Below, in pieces: positions 7,879-15,529 of a DNA stretch of 64,000 nucleotides (the first letter of the stretch is position 1; every line of letters starts with the position of its first letter). The stretch spans positions 6,174,501 through 6,238,500 of the forward strand of contig NZ_JAUSZA010000001.1 in assembly GCF_030817215.1 (NCBI RefSeq). The letters run 5' to 3'. The notes beneath the pieces are model-generated. The model did not search any database, was not told where the DNA came from, and was given only the letters and a program-made list of their open reading frames with translations. A program made the translations under genes and the position numbers. This DNA comes from Paenibacillus sp. V4I3 (lineage in GTDB: Bacteria > Bacillota > Bacilli > Paenibacillales > NBRC-103111).

Positions 7879-10805
7879 GCACAAAATTGCATGATATGAC
7901 ATTGAACGTGACCTTAACGGACAGTGGAGATGCCTTACTCTGGGGGCTGCAGGACGGACGTGATGTGCCCGGAGATAAATTTCGAAAACTGCTGTTCACG
8001 TGGCACGAGCCCTCTTACTATGGGACCCTTCTGGACCAACAGCTATTGGGAGAGTTGACACTAACAGTCCTGCCTGTGGAGATGGTCCTCCCTTTCTTCG
8101 CAGAACCCTATTTCATGGATGTTCTCCGGTGGGATGGGGGAAACGAAACCACGAAGGGACTGCTAGAAGTGGCGCCGGTTCTATACCGAGAAGCTAAAGC
8201 AGGTCACTATGTACCCAGTTACAGCGCATTCCGGAATGGGAATCTGGCTTGGACTTGGGATGTCGAGACGGAGTCACTGAAAGAACTTGATTGGCATTCA
8301 ATACAAAGCTTAGATGGCTTAGGTGACGGAATGTCTGGCTTGCGTGCTGCCTTCTCCGCCGTGGTTTCGGCTGAGCACTATCCTAATGAAGCTGCCCTAT
8401 CCGATCTTCGGCGGGATTATCCAGCCCTTTTCCGAGCACAGAAATCTGCCCCAATCTCGGCTGATGCGTTCACGGACGAAGAATGGCTTGCCTCTTTGGG
8501 CTGGAGACCGGACACCGCTCCCTTCCGCCCTGCCCTGCAACTGCTGGAACCGGACGAGAACGATGACACTTGGCGTCTCCGCTTGGTCCTGCAAGATAAA
8601 AGTGAAGGATCTGTGTTGACGCCAATTCGTCTTTATGCAGACGGACGTGCTTCAGGCACGTGGGCAAGTGATTGGAGCCCGTATATCCTAGAGCGTTCTC
8701 TTGGCTGGGCTACTAGACTAACAGAAGCATTGCCTGGGCGCATTAGCGGCGGCGAGCTATTTGCAGAGCCTTTAAGCGACGAAGCGGCTTGGTCTTTTCT
8801 AACAACGGACAGCCGCCTTTTGTTGGATGATGGCTGGAATGTCATGCTCCCCGGTTGGTGGGAGGCCGCCTCGAAACGCAAGCCTCGGCTGCGCGCAAAG
8901 GTTTCCTCAGAAGCTGGCGGCAGAGGCGAGTCGCTGTTCGGGCTGAACTCGCTGGTAAACTTCGATTGGCGAATTGCCATTGGCAATTCTGACCTGAGCG
9001 AAGCAGAATTCGCTGGTCTTCTTAGCCGTAATGAACGTCTTATCCGCTTCCGTGGACAATGGGTGTACTTGGACCCTGCTTTATTGGAGCAAATCAAGAG
9101 ACTCATGGAAAGCGTGAACCCGGAAGAAGGTCTGTCCCTGCAGGATATCTTTCAGCTTCACCTGTTAAGTGAATCAGAAAAGGAAAGAACCCAAAAGGAA
9201 AGTCTTACGGCGGAGGAAGAAGCGGATAATGAAGAACGGCTGAAGCTGGAAGTCGAGCTGAATGCGCATCTCTTGGCGCTGCTGCGTCAGCTTGGACAGC
9301 CTTCGGAATTAAAGGAAATTGCTGTGCCGGAGGGGTTGCGTGCTGAGCTTCGCGGATATCAACGCGAGGGCTTCACGTGGCTGAGCTTCCTTAGGAAATT
9401 CGGGCTTGGCGCCTGTTTGGCCGATGACATGGGACTCGGCAAGACCGTTCAATTCATCACGTATTTACTCCATCATAGAGAGGAGTCCGAGCACCCTGCC
9501 CTACTTATCTGCCCTACTTCTGTGCTTGGCAACTGGCAGAAGGAGCTTGTCCGCTTTGCTCCAGATTTAACGGTTTTTCTTCATTACGGGAAGGGACGAC
9601 TAAGCGGCGAGGCACTTTCTACGGTTTTGAAAGAAACTGATATTGTGCTTACCTCTTATACGACGGCTTTAATGGATCAAGAGACTCTGCAGGAAACCAT
9701 GTGGAGTTCCCTTTGCTTGGATGAAGCCCAGAATATCAAGAATGCCCACAATAAACAATCCGCAGCAATCCGTACGCTCAAAGCTCGGCACCGCATTGCA
9801 CTGACAGGAACACCTATTGAGAATCGATTGTCCGAGTTGTGGTCGATCTACGACTTTCTTAATCCGGGTTATCTCGGGAATCAACGCGGGTTTCAACATC
9901 GTTTTGCGAATCCGATAGAGAAGCACCACGACGAGGAGCGAACAGCACAGCTGCAGAAACTCGTCAAACCTTTCATGCTGCGCCGTAAAAAGAAAGATCC
10001 TGCGATCCAGCTCGATTTGCCCGATAAGCTTGAAACGAAAGTCTATATCAATCTGACCGCCGAGCAAGGAGCACTCTATGAGCAATCCGTCAAGGATCTC
10101 ATGGAACGCATGCAAAAGCTGGAAGGCATGGAACGCAAAGGAGCGATTCTAGCAGCCTTAACGCAGTTAAAGCAGCTATGCGACCACCCTAATCTGCTAA
10201 CGAAGGAAGCTGATCTATCGGAGGAAACTCTGCTTTCCGAGGAAAACCGCGAAGCCTTCGTGATGCGATCCGCGAAGCTTGAGCGGTTGGTTGCCATGGT
10301 CGGTGAACTCAGGGACGAAGGCGACTCCTGCCTAATTTTCACTCAGTATATAAGCATGGGGCGGATATTGGCAGACGTGCTGCGGGCTGAGCGGAATGAA
10401 CCGGTATTGTATCTGAACGGAAGCACACCCAAGTTGGAGCGCGATAAGATGATCGATACGTTCCAAGCCGCAGATGGATCGGGGCCAGGCATCTTTGTAC
10501 TGTCGCTGAAGGCTGGCGGAGTCGGACTCAACTTGACCGCAGCGAACCATGTGTTCCACTTCGACCGTTGGTGGAACCCTGCCGTAGAGAACCAGGCCAC
10601 GGACCGCGCCTACCGGATGGGACAGACGCGCAATGTTCAAGTACACAAGTTCATCTCCCTCGGCACATTGGAGGAACGAATCGATGAGATGCTCGAGAGC
10701 AAGATGAGTCTGAGTGAGAACGTGATTTCCACCTCTGAAGGCTGGATTACGGAACTCTCAAACGAAGATTTGAGAGATTTGTTTGCACTTCGTAAGGAGT
10801 GGTGA
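7875..10805 (+). CDS. SNF2-family ATP-dependent helicase (YwqA-like)
   Basis: 976 residues. The N-terminal half (about 1-490) is the SNF2-associated bacterial region. The ATPase core starts near 500, with ADDMGLGKT (motif I, about 516-524), a DEAQ box at 616-619 (motif II) and LTGTPIENRLSELW (motif III). The C-terminal helicase lobe has ILYLNGSTP-like strands, GGVGLNLTAANHV (motif V) and NQATDRAYRMGQ (motif VI). All residues needed for ATP hydrolysis appear intact. Proteins of this class translocate on double-stranded DNA to displace bound proteins such as RNA polymerase. It overlaps the SWIM gene by 4 bp and is followed by a clear terminator. Confidence 0.93.
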   Translation: MSTKLHDMTLNVTLTDSGDALLWGLQDGRDVPGDKFRKLLFTWHEPSYYGTLLDQQLLGELTLTVLPVEMVLPFFAEPYFMDVLRWDGGNETTKGLLEVAPVLYREAKAGHYVPSYSAFRNGNLAWTWDVETESLKELDWHSIQSLDGLGDGMSGLRAAFSAVVSAEHYPNEAALSDLRRDYPALFRAQKSAPISADAFTDEEWLASLGWRPDTAPFRPALQLLEPDENDDTWRLRLVLQDKSEGSVLTPIRLYADGRASGTWASDWSPYILERSLGWATRLTEALPGRISGGELFAEPLSDEAAWSFLTTDSRLLLDDGWNVMLPGWWEAASKRKPRLRAKVSSEAGGRGESLFGLNSLVNFDWRIAIGNSDLSEAEFAGLLSRNERLIRFRGQWVYLDPALLEQIKRLMESVNPEEGLSLQDIFQLHLLSESEKERTQKESLTAEEEADNEERLKLEVELNAHLLALLRQLGQPSELKEIAVPEGLRAELRGYQREGFTWLSFLRKFGLGACLADDMGLGKTVQFITYLLHHREESEHPALLICPTSVLGNWQKELVRFAPDLTVFLHYGKGRLSGEALSTVLKETDIVLTSYTTALMDQETLQETMWSSLCLDEAQNIKNAHNKQSAAIRTLKARHRIALTGTPIENRLSELWSIYDFLNPGYLGNQRGFQHRFANPIEKHHDEERTAQLQKLVKPFMLRRKKKDPAIQLDLPDKLETKVYINLTAEQGALYEQSVKDLMERMQKLEGMERKGAILAALTQLKQLCDHPNLLTKEADLSEETLLSEENREAFVMRSAKLERLVAMVGELRDEGDSCLIFTQYISMGRILADVLRAERNEPVLYLNGSTPKLERDKMIDTFQAADGSGPGIFVLSLKAGGVGLNLTAANHVFHFDRWWNPAVENQATDRAYRMGQTRNVQVHKFISLGTLEERIDEMLESKMSLSENVISTSEGWITELSNEDLRDLFALRKEW

Positions 10806-10828
10806 AATCTGCTAATAAAGAATGATAG

Positions 10829-10855
10829 CCTCCTCAAATATGAGGAGGTTTTTTT
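10829..10855 (+). terminator. Intrinsic terminator after the SNF2 gene
   Basis: The stem CCTCCTCA/TGAGGAGG has a four-base AATA loop and is followed by seven T residues, 24 bp after the helicase stop. Confidence 0.9.
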
Positions 10856-11069
10856 ATTTCATATTATTTCTGCGCTTGGCTGGGCTGGGAGATAATTCTT
10901 CCTGTTTCCCTTTTAGTTTCTCTACAATCACCATTGGAGATAATATATATTTATTTACATGATATCTGTTAAATAATGCGCCAATTGGGAGGTAGTATTG
11001 TCAGTTCTGAGGGAAGGCATACTAACTTTGGTTGGCAAACGGTATGAAGATGAGGGTGGATCTGTCATT

Positions 11070-11582
11070 ATGATTCTGGAAAGAAAAATTATTATCCTTG
11101 TTTGGATATTGGGGCTTGCAATGGTCATTTTATTCGTTCAACGATCGAATGCACGCCGATTTATTCTCGCCTATTTTACCTCCCAGGCTATCGTTTGGTT
11201 TTCCGTAATCCTGCTTATCAAGCTGAGGATCATTTCTTTCCCAGTTCGTGAGTTCCCGAGAGCAACAGATATCGGATTTACGATGACGTATGTACTGTAT
11301 CCAATATTATGTGGTATCTACATTATCCTTGAGCCGCGGCGCTCGAGGGCGATAAATACCCTCTATTTGCTGCTATGGTGCGCAGCTCTTGCCTTGTTAA
11401 ATGATATGTTAGCTAAGTACACTCAACTGTTAGATTATAAGTTCCTCGACTGGTTCATGGGCAGCATGTTCTTTATTTTCTTACTGGTATTAACGAATAT
11501 GATTGTTCGCTGGTTTTATCGAAATGGAGAACCAGAAGCAACTGAAGCTGAATTAGAGGAGGTAAATCATGAGCATGGATAG
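11070..11582 (+). CDS. CBO0543-type small membrane protein, first of a pair
   Basis: About 170 residues with five predicted membrane helices, and a short acidic C-terminal tail (EATEAELEEV). It resembles the poorly characterised CBO0543 family of Firmicute membrane proteins and is a paralogue of the next gene: both share an N-terminal helix, an LI/MVV..YPVVE-like step and a conserved MTY.(L)YPI segment. The ATG at 11070 aligns with the start of the paralogue; a TTG at 10998 with GGGAGG five nt upstream would add 24 residues and cannot be excluded. The stop overlaps the next start by 14 nt, so the two are coupled. Function unknown. Confidence 0.7.
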   Translation: MILERKIIILVWILGLAMVILFVQRSNARRFILAYFTSQAIVWFSVILLIKLRIISFPVREFPRATDIGFTMTYVLYPILCGIYIILEPRRSRAINTLYLLLWCAALALLNDMLAKYTQLLDYKFLDWFMGSMFFIFLLVLTNMIVRWFYRNGEPEATEAELEEVNHEHG

Positions 11583-12051
11583 ATGGGTGCTAACTGCCGT
11601 GTGGGCTCTATCGTTTGGGCTCATCTTCACCATCCCCCGTCGCAAAGTCCGGCTAGCAGTCGTCTCCTTCCTATTCAAGCAGATGCTCACTTGTCCGATT
11701 GGCCTGATGGTTGTAGAGTACAACTTACTGGCTTATCCTGTGGTAGAGCTGCCCGATGTGAGCCGAACCAGCATGACTTATGAGTACTTAGCTTATCCAA
11801 TTATCTGCATGGTGTTTAACTGCTATTATCCAACTGGCCGGAGCCGTTGGCTGCAGTTTAGTTATTACATTACTTTCTGCATTCCACTCACGATTACGGA
11901 AGTCATCCTGGAACACTATACGAATCTCGTACGTTATGTTCACTGGAGCTGGTTCTGTACATGGCTCTCTCTAATGATTACATTCTTATTAAGCCGAATG
12001 TTTTGTGTGTGGTTCTTCACTAGGAGGAAGGCGTCTTCATCTAACTTGTAA
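11569..12051 (+). CDS. CBO0543-type small membrane protein, second of a pair
   Basis: 160 residues starting at an ATG with GAGGAGG eight nt upstream. Five membrane helices are predicted and the C-terminus is short and basic (FFTRRKASS). It shares the helix pattern and the MTYEYLAYPI segment with the preceding gene, pointing to tandem duplication. Both appear co-transcribed and end at a strong bidirectional hairpin. No catalytic motif is visible and the function is unknown. Confidence 0.7.
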   Translation: MSMDRWVLTAVWALSFGLIFTIPRRKVRLAVVSFLFKQMLTCPIGLMVVEYNLLAYPVVELPDVSRTSMTYEYLAYPIICMVFNCYYPTGRSRWLQFSYYITFCIPLTITEVILEHYTNLVRYVHWSWFCTWLSLMITFLLSRMFCVWFFTRRKASSSNL

Positions 12052-12097
12052 ATCTCGTTAATACTTCATGCCCTTTGGAAGTAATGAGAACAAATAA

Positions 12098-12144
12098 AAG
12101 GGGCTGTCCACAAAAGTAGATAAATCTACTTGAGGACAGCCCCT
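12098..12144. terminator. Bidirectional terminator between convergent operons
   Basis: The long hairpin pairs AAGGGGCTGTCC with GGACAGCCCCTT around an inner AAGTAGA/TCTACTT stem. A-rich and T-rich flanks allow use on both strands. It separates the CBO0543 pair from the ArsR operon. Confidence 0.85.
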
Positions 12145-12151
12145 TAATATT

Positions 12152-12709
12152 TTAGGCTAGATACTTCTTGAGCGGTTCCCAATAGTTTGTATGCCAGCCT
12201 GGAGCCAGGTGAGCTTCTTGTCCTTCAGGAAAGCCTGTATGGCTAAAGATTAGGCGGGTTTCCGCGCCTTGCCCTTCCAATTCGAACTTCACCAGGGAAT
12301 ATACGCCTTCTTCCCAATTCGCGACACGCCACGCTTGAACGATTCGCTTGTTTGGCTCCAGCTCAATATTTTTCCCTACGATCATCCCTCCGAAGCAGGA
12401 GAAAGAACCACCAGCCTCCGGAGTTATTTCTGTAGGAGCTCCTCCTGAGACTTTGCTGAACTGTGCAGCATCAGTCAGCGCTTCATAGATGCGGTTCGGG
12501 CTTGCTGCGAAAACAACCTCCTGATGAATAGCTGAAGAATCGCCTAATTGCTTGTCTTTTCCCATCAACCATTGTGTAAGCTGCTCCACAGTCATGCTTT
12601 TTAACATATCAGCATGATCGTGAATCGCATGATGCCACATCTTCGCTTCTACTTCGTACCGGTTTTCCTCTTCTACTTTGAACCCACAATCGCAAGATAA
12701 TGTCGTCAT
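12152..12709 (-). CDS. SRPBCC (AHSA1-like) protein with small N-terminal DUF1059-like segment
   Basis: About 185 residues starting MTTLSCDCGF at 12709, where a GGGGAG/GGAAG tract precedes the ATG; the in-frame ATG at 12727 has no such site. Residues 1-55 carry paired Cys (C6, C8) and His-rich sequence (HHAIHDHADM) like DUF1059. Residues 60-185 form a START/AHSA1-type ligand-binding fold (ASPNRIYEALTDAAQF, GGSFSCFGG, IVQAWRVANW, W..YWEPLKKYL). It is the last gene of an arsR-SRPBCC-SRPBCC operon. The ligand is unknown. Confidence 0.8.
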   Translation of the reverse strand: MTTLSCDCGFKVEEENRYEVEAKMWHHAIHDHADMLKSMTVEQLTQWLMGKDKQLGDSSAIHQEVVFAASPNRIYEALTDAAQFSKVSGGAPTEITPEAGGSFSCFGGMIVGKNIELEPNKRIVQAWRVANWEEGVYSLVKFELEGQGAETRLIFSHTGFPEGQEAHLAPGWHTNYWEPLKKYLA

Positions 12710-12750
12710 TGTCTTCCATCTCCCCATAAGCTTTTTTATTGAAACGTTAT

Positions 12751-13212
12751 TTAATGCATGGCCTTAACCGACCAAGGATCTACACCAGGATCTCCACCCT
12801 CAGCCAACGTTTGGAGTCTAGTTGTATAGTGCATCCAGCCCTCTGTGTGGGCGGCGACTTCTTCGACCGGCAAATCGTAGTGAGTTAATAGGAGAACGGT
12901 ACCTTTGTCTTTAGCTGTGAATTTAAATTCGAGCGTGCTTGAACCAGGTGGAACCACCTTGGACTTCTCCCAGCCCCACGTCATAACGATTTTCTCGTTA
13001 GGAATAATCTCTTTATACTCGCCCATCGCAATATCCGATCCATTAACATCGATTCGATATTTCCCTCCGATGCTTGGCTCCAACAGGATATGTCTGCCCA
13101 TCCAACGAACCATCTTCTCCGGGTCGGTAAAAAAGGAGAATAAGATCTCCGGACGGCAATCGATGAACATCTCTTTCCTAATCGTGTCGCTTGTTTGATT
13201 CGTTTGATTCAT
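12751..13212 (-). CDS. SRPBCC/AHSA1 family protein
   Basis: 153 residues of the activator-of-Hsp90-ATPase-like (AHSA1) fold: RPEILFSFFTDPEKMVRWMG, GGKYRID, GEYKEIIPNEKIVMTW and a C-terminal helix containing EGWMHYTTRLQTLAEG. The start codon lies 35 nt inside the arsR gene, so translation is coupled. ArsR regulators paired with AHSA1 proteins are widespread in Bacillales; the ligand is usually unknown. Confidence 0.85.
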   Translation of the reverse strand: MNQTNQTSDTIRKEMFIDCRPEILFSFFTDPEKMVRWMGRHILLEPSIGGKYRIDVNGSDIAMGEYKEIIPNEKIVMTWGWEKSKVVPPGSSTLEFKFTAKDKGTVLLLTHYDLPVEEVAAHTEGWMHYTTRLQTLAEGGDPGVDPWSVKAMH

Positions 13213-13525
13213 GGTTACGCTGTCTCCTCTCTTCTTCTTCTGCGGCTTCCTTCAATAGCAGTAGACTATCATCCCAGAAACGGTCAATGTACGCTTTCAG
13301 ATCAGCAAACCCTTCCCTCCTCATACGATAATACCGCTTGGTTCCCTCTCTCCGAACCACAAGTAGTCCGGATTCCTCAAGAACCTTAAGATGTTGTGAT
13401 ACTGCTGGCGCCGAAATGTCAAAATGGGACGCGATGGAGCTTGATGTAAGCTCTCCATCACGTACGAGATATAATATATCTCTGCGTCTTGGCTCTACTA
13501 TGGCTTGGATCACTTTTTCGATCAT
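13178..13525 (-). CDS. ArsR-family winged-helix repressor
   Basis: 115 residues: EPRRRDILYLV, then SSIASHFDISAPAVSQHLKV (recognition helix) and a beta wing with GTKRYYRM. No Cys-based metal site is visible, so it is likely one of the non-metal ArsR proteins linked to SRPBCC partners. No Shine-Dalgarno sequence precedes the ATG, and the -10 box of a TTGACA/TAAATT promoter ends seven nt before the start codon. This suggests a leaderless mRNA. The promoter lies within a large dyad, probably its own operator. Confidence 0.9.
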   Translation of the reverse strand: MIEKVIQAIVEPRRRDILYLVRDGELTSSSIASHFDISAPAVSQHLKVLEESGLLVVRREGTKRYYRMRREGFADLKAYIDRFWDDSLLLLKEAAEEEERRQRNHESNESNKRHD

Positions 13526-13531
13526 AACGTT

Positions 13532-13612
13532 AATTTAGCATATACTTAATTAAGTGTCAACTTAACTAATGAAACTATTTAAGTTGACACTTACATAAGT
13601 GATTGCTAAAAT
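13532..13612. promoter_or_regulatory. Symmetric divergent promoters around a 15-bp inverted repeat
   Basis: TAAGTGTCAACTTAA (13551-13565) and its exact complement (13579-13593) form a dyad with outer arms TTTAGCA/TGCTAAA at 13534-13540 and 13604-13610. Each half contains a complete sigma-A promoter: minus strand TTGACA (13555-13560), 17 bp, TAAATT (13532-13537); plus strand TTGACA (13584-13589), 17 bp, TAAAAT (13607-13612). The -35 boxes lie inside the inner repeat, an ideal repression site for the ArsR protein. Confidence 0.75.
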
Positions 13613-13616
13613 ACGA

Positions 13617-13823
13617 GTGTCAACAACGACTATTTTACGAATTACGATAAGAATAACTGAACGCCCCATTGGCTTGGGAACTCAGGTAAGACGAATTGCA
13701 AAATTCCTGGGTAAGGAAATTCATTATGTACTTAAAGTAGTTGAATATGTACCCGAGCATTCACGGATATCTTCTGTCTCCCCAAGTAAAAAGAAGCATT
13801 CAAGGAGATTTGAAGCGGCTTAA
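13617..13823 (+). pseudogene. SRPBCC/polyketide-cyclase-like remnant
   Basis: A short frame gives about 68 residues. Its middle part (RPIGLGTQVRRIAKFLGKEI then HYVLKVVEYVP) resembles the central strands of SRPBCC/polyketide cyclase proteins, which are usually about 140-150 residues. The N-terminal helix and the C-terminal third are missing. An in-frame GTG at 13617 sits at the predicted transcription start of the rightward promoter, so it could still be made as a leaderless short product. It is most likely a decayed third SRPBCC gene. Confidence 0.5.
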
Positions 13824-13869
13824 GGCTACAACGGAAAAATAACTATCAAATCGAAAGGGTGTTTTCTTT

Positions 13870-14256
13870 ATGTCCATGCCTCGTCCAGATGAGGAGATGA
13901 AACAATTTTTCGCTGCCGTTATGCCCAGCGATCCTCATATTCATATTCGTCCAATGTTCGGTAATCTGGCCGGTTTTATTAATGGCAACATGTTCGTTGG
14001 ACTTTACGGACAGCAAATCTTTATCCGCCTGCCGGAAGATGTGCGTTCTCGTCTTGTCGAGCAAGAAGGAGCATCGTTATTTTCCCCCATGCCAGGGAAA
14101 CCTATGAAGGAATATGTCACCCTATCGGAGCTGTGGCGGGAAACGCCTGATATCATTACCGCGTGGATCGAGCAGTCTTTACAATGGGTTGCAGCAATGC
14201 CAGAGAAGATACCTGTGAAGAAAAAAACGAGCTCGAAAAAGAGTAAAGACGTATAG
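13870..14256 (+). CDS. TfoX/Sxy N-terminal domain protein
   Basis: 128 residues. The TfoX_N fold is seen in FFAAVMPSDPHIHIRPMFGN, GFINGNMFVGLYGQQIFIRL and the C-terminal helix SLQWVAAMPEK. A Lys/Ser-rich tail (KKKTSSKKSKD) follows. In gamma-proteobacteria TfoX controls competence; the stand-alone N-terminal domain in Bacillales has no established role. The ATG follows AAAGGGTG at about 10 nt and a terminator follows the stop. Confidence 0.85.
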   Translation: MSMPRPDEEMKQFFAAVMPSDPHIHIRPMFGNLAGFINGNMFVGLYGQQIFIRLPEDVRSRLVEQEGASLFSPMPGKPMKEYVTLSELWRETPDIITAWIEQSLQWVAAMPEKIPVKKKTSSKKSKDV

Positions 14257-14286
14257 CAGTAGCCGTACTATCCTGACATACCAAAG

Positions 14287-14318
14287 ACCATCCAGTACGT
14301 ACATTGGATGGTTTTTTT
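14287..14318 (+). terminator. Intrinsic terminator after the TfoX-like gene
   Basis: The stem ACCATCCA/TGGATGGT has a ten-base loop and a run of seven T residues. Confidence 0.85.
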
Positions 14319-14382
14319 ATTGAAGAAAATAGAGCTGCATATGCCAACGTTGATCACTCTTTATGACCATTTGATTCAGCGC

Positions 14383-15411
14383 TTATATGGAAAGCAAAGC
14401 GTTACGTTCGATCGCACCTGGCATTTTTTCCATCCAATCATTCTTTATCATGAGTTCTGCACCATCGTCTGCATAAGTTCCGATTTCACCTGTAAGCCGA
14501 AGATAAACAGTTGTCAAATCCCTCCTCATGCTTGCTGCAAGAGAAGCTCCATAGTTCCCCATTCCTACCGCTGAAAGAAAGACCGTATGATAAAGCATTA
14601 GCTTATCGGAAAATGGGGACTCCTTAGAATCCGAAATTTCTGTTTCCCAAGTCACGGGTGCCGGCAGCTGGTCATCGCGTAATAAAGCGCTGAATACTTC
14701 GACATGCTTCGAGGAGATATCTCTGCCGCGTACGATATATTCAATGACTTCTTTGTTTTGCGCAACTTGAGAAAAACCTAACATCAATGCTTCACCTATG
14801 CTGTTTTTCATAATATTCAAATAAAGGTTCGTAATTTCTACTGCATTTAAGGGTCTACGATCGCCCAGCAGTCCATTTAACCAACTTTCTTTGTGTACAT
14901 ACTCAACTGAATCCGGATACGGAATGAAAGGACTCCTAGTGAGAATTCCTTTAGATTGCAGAATAGCCGTAGATTTCTCCGACAGCTCAGCCGCAGTCTT
15001 CAGATTATGTTGAAAGAATGCACGGATATCCTGTCTTGAACTGCTTGCTAAAGCCATTCCGTAAGTAACTGTACCAGCAATGCCCATATGTCTTAGATAA
15101 AGTAGCATAAAACCATCTGAAAATAGTCTTGGCGCATTTAGGTTGACATCCTTCTCTGTAAAGGCATGAGGGATAGGGAACTCTTCGTCTTTAAATAACT
15201 TGTTGCTAAATTCCATATGTTCCTTTGTCAACCCAAAAGCAAATTCAATGATTGGTTTTACTTCAACATCCTCAACAGTATGCAAGAAATGTTTAAGCAC
15301 ACAATTTACCATACTATCACTTAAATAACCTCCCCACAGAGGCGCGATATCACCAGAAGTTAGTTGAATATGATGCGGATTCTTTTCGAGTTTCCTTTCA
15401 TCTTGACTCAT
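14383..15411 (-). CDS. DUF3231 family protein
   Basis: 342 residues made of two similar four-helix halves. Each half contains an LWGGYLSDSM- or LNGLLGDRRPL-type opening, a helix ending in a GxxxxEH/KxVEVF pattern, and a FSDKLMLYHT segment. This matches DUF3231, found almost only in spore-forming Bacillales, with a ferritin-like all-helical prediction. No function is established. A paralogue lies at 28555-29592. An AGGGGG site precedes the ATG. Confidence 0.82.
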   Translation of the reverse strand: MSQDERKLEKNPHHIQLTSGDIAPLWGGYLSDSMVNCVLKHFLHTVEDVEVKPIIEFAFGLTKEHMEFSNKLFKDEEFPIPHAFTEKDVNLNAPRLFSDGFMLLYLRHMGIAGTVTYGMALASSSRQDIRAFFQHNLKTAAELSEKSTAILQSKGILTRSPFIPYPDSVEYVHKESWLNGLLGDRRPLNAVEITNLYLNIMKNSIGEALMLGFSQVAQNKEVIEYIVRGRDISSKHVEVFSALLRDDQLPAPVTWETEISDSKESPFSDKLMLYHTVFLSAVGMGNYGASLAASMRRDLTTVYLRLTGEIGTYADDGAELMIKNDWMEKMPGAIERNALLSI

Positions 15412-15480
15412 TGTATTGCCCCCTACTATGATGTTTTACGCTATTAGTTATAATTCCTTAAATACCAACTTCTATGTATA

Positions 15481-15510
15481 AAAAAAGCCTACCGATTATT
15501 CGGTAAGCTT
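15481..15510 (-). terminator. Terminator of the MFS exporter gene
   Basis: On the minus strand the stem TACCGA/TCGGTA with loop ATAA, extended by flanking GC and AT pairs, is followed by a T run. It lies 20 bp beyond the exporter stop. Confidence 0.8.
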
Positions 15511-15529
15511 CCTGGACGATAGTTCTTAT

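Noticed and set aside
12098..12144. Terminal inverted repeat of an insertion sequence
   Set aside because: It is a single hairpin between convergent genes with no transposase or second copy, so a bidirectional terminator explains it.
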